Shown here piece by piece: positions 62,799-64,000 of a stretch of DNA of 64,000 nt. The notes under the pieces are model-generated. The model saw only the letters and a program-made list of their open reading frames with translations. It was not told the DNA's origin and made no database searches. Source of the DNA: Pseudothermotoga thermarum DSM 5069 (GTDB taxonomy: Bacteria; Thermotogota; Thermotogae; Thermotogales; DSM-5069); contig NC_015707.1 in assembly GCF_000217815.1 (NCBI RefSeq), positions 946,014 to 1,010,013 on the forward strand, given 5' to 3'. The first letter of the stretch is position 1. Each line of letters starts with the position of its first letter. The position numbers and the translations under genes were made by a program.

Positions 62799-64000
62799 AT
62801 GAGGCGTAGAGTCATCATCATGGGTGCAGCTGGTAGGGATTTTCACAACTTCAACGTGTACTTTAGGGACAATCCGGATTACGAGGTAGTTGCGTTCACA
62901 GCCACCCAGATTCCTGATATCGAAGGTAGGGTTTATCCTCCAGAACTTGCAGGAAAACTTTATCCAAATGGTATACCGATAGAACCGGAGGAAAAACTTG
63001 TTGAGCTCATAAAGAAATACCAAGTTGACGAAGTGATACTTGCGTACAGTGACCTTTCTCACCAATACGTTATGGAAAGGGCTGCTATAGTTACAGCGGC
63101 AGGTGCAGATTTCAAACTCATGGGTCCAAACCACACTATGCTCAAAGCTTCGAAACCAGTCGTTGCCGTTTGTGCAGTTAGAACTGGATGTGGAAAAAGT
63201 CAAACCACAAGAAGAGTTTTGGACATACTTCGCTCGAAAGGTTTGAAGGTCATTTCCGTTCGTCATCCAATGCCGTACGGTAACCTTGTGGAGCAAAAAG
63301 TCCAAAGGTTTGCCAGTTACGAAGATCTTGATAGATACAAGTGCACCATAGAAGAAAGGGAAGAGTATGAGCCTCACATCGATAGAAAATCCGTTGTCTA
63401 TGCAGGTGTTGACTACGAGGCTATTTTGAAAAGTGTTGAAGCGGAAAATCCCGATGTGATACTTTGGGATGGTGGAAACAACGACTTTCCATTCTACAAA
63501 CCTGATCTTCTCATAGTGGTTGCAGACCCACACAGAGCGGGCCATGAGGTTTCCTACTATCCCGGTATGACAAACCTTTTGATGGCTGACGTGGTAGTTA
63601 TAAACAAGGAAGAGACGGCGAATCCCGAAAACATAGAAATTGTCAGGAAAAACATCGAAAAATGGAATCCAAGGGCAATCGTTGTTGATGCTGCTTCCCC
63701 CATTTTCGTTGAAGATCATCAAATGATAAAAGGAAAACGTGTCTTAATAGTTGAAGATGGTCCAACTCTAACCCACGGTGAAATGCGTTACGGTGCAGGG
63801 TACGTCGCAGCTAAAAAATTTGGCGCCCGCGAGATAGTCGATCCAAGACCGTTTGCAGTCGGATCGATTGTGGATACTTATAAGAAGTACAGCCACTTGG
63901 ATTTGATATTACCTGCGATGGGCTACGGTGAAAAACAAATCAGAGAGCTTGAACAGACAATCAACGTATGTGATGCCGATCTTGTCATAATGGGAACACC
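62799..64000 (+). CDS. cyclic 2,3-diphosphoglycerate synthetase-like GTPase/kinase (3' end outside window)
   Basis: ATG 62799 follows GGAGGTG (62784-62790). The frame stays open to the last base (at least 400 codons). It begins RRRVIIMGAAGRDFHNFNVYFRDNPDYEVVAFTATQIPDIEGR. A P-loop AVRTGCGKSQTTRRV lies at about residues 125-139, and ILWDGGNNDFPFYKPDLLIVVADPHRAGHE is conserved. The type is that of the archaeal cDPG synthetase family (about 460 residues), which makes the thermoprotectant cyclic 2,3-diphosphoglycerate. Bacterial members often have unproven activity. A long open frame on the opposite strand here is only a shadow. Confidence 0.78.
   Translation, partial: MRRRVIIMGAAGRDFHNFNVYFRDNPDYEVVAFTATQIPDIEGRVYPPELAGKLYPNGIPIEPEEKLVELIKKYQVDEVILAYSDLSHQYVMERAAIVTAAGADFKLMGPNHTMLKASKPVVAVCAVRTGCGKSQTTRRVLDILRSKGLKVISVRHPMPYGNLVEQKVQRFASYEDLDRYKCTIEEREEYEPHIDRKSVVYAGVDYEAILKSVEAENPDVILWDGGNNDFPFYKPDLLIVVADPHRAGHEVSYYPGMTNLLMADVVVINKEETANPENIEIVRKNIEKWNPRAIVVDAASPIFVEDHQMIKGKRVLIVEDGPTLTHGEMRYGAGYVAAKKFGAREIVDPRPFAVGSIVDTYKKYSHLDLILPAMGYGEKQIRELEQTINVCDADLVIMGT

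Noticed and set aside
62754..63722. A 322-codon open frame on the - strand
   Set aside because: It lies entirely opposite the promoter and body of the cDPG synthetase-like gene, is rich in Phe, Cys, Val and Asn as antisense frames are here, has no family signature and no ribosome site.

Overview
The window reads as chromosomal DNA from a thermophilic member of the Thermotogota, most likely Pseudothermotoga or a close relative. This is an inference from gene content: a TM1436-like GlpP beside GlpA/GlpB-type oxidoreductases and a DUF1667 protein, the compact his operon hisZ-G-D-C-B-H-A-F-IE, a tungsten-type aldehyde:ferredoxin oxidoreductase, an ornithine/alanine racemase family protein, TRAP and TTT transporters, low-to-moderate GC, frequent GTG/TTG starts and strong GGAGG ribosome sites. 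No rRNA, CRISPR array, insertion sequence or phage module is visible. One tRNA (Asn) is present.

Layout. 1-4234 (+): end of truB, a short ribF, phosphate butyryltransferase, a degenerate NtrC-like regulator, a YkgJ cysteine-cluster protein and a free-standing pyruvate-kinase C-terminal domain. 4235-4776: a gap holding a possible tiny transcription unit closed by a terminator. 4777-12561 (-): a tight block ftcD-hutI-rlmH-CNNM-cdd-era-racemase-uxaC-small ORF. 12647-14085 (+): a Phd/YefM-type antitoxin without a toxin, with a consensus promoter and perfect palindrome, feeding an MsmK/UgpC-type ABC ATPase. 14163-17050 (+): cobalamin riboswitch and terminator ahead of a BtuFCD-like importer. 17057-18420 (-): a SARP/BTAD regulator and a zinc-ribbon protein.

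18628-25721 is a glycerol regulon: a + strand operon (GlpA-like, GlpB-like, DUF1667) converging on a - strand operon (membrane alpha/beta hydrolase, glpK, glpP). Both leaders carry a promoter and then a terminator hairpin preceded by a nearly identical 18-nt motif, and glpP, the expected antiterminator, lies in the second operon. 25930-32155 (+) is a TRAP transporter/sugar-acid operon in which three genes carry frameshifts. It is followed by a frameshifted lipoprotein gene and an eroded rpiR. 33482-39754 (-) is a second carboxylate or sugar-acid cluster (TctCBA, inactive-looking M24 protein, Gfo/Idh oxidoreductase, orphan DctP).

40151-43363 (+): RNase H-like exonuclease, ArsR/CadC repressor with a textbook operator, and a Zn/Cd/Pb P-type ATPase. 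43374-50493 (-): an archaeal LacS-like GH1 glycosidase with an MFS transporter, an EamA exporter, an HD-GYP phosphodiesterase and a chemoreceptor with two frameshifts. 50759-53725 (+): ferredoxin-like subunit, aldehyde ferredoxin oxidoreductase and TatD. 53722-54900 (-): MFS transporter. 55047-55122: tRNA-Asn. 55232-62604 (+): complete his operon. 62799-end (+): a cyclic 2,3-diphosphoglycerate synthetase-like protein, cut by the window edge.

Six frameshift-like indels, one internal deletion and one in-frame stop fall in two zones (25.9-33.4 kb and 48.4-49.7 kb), while the other genes are intact. Real decay and sequencing or assembly error cannot be told apart from the sequence alone.
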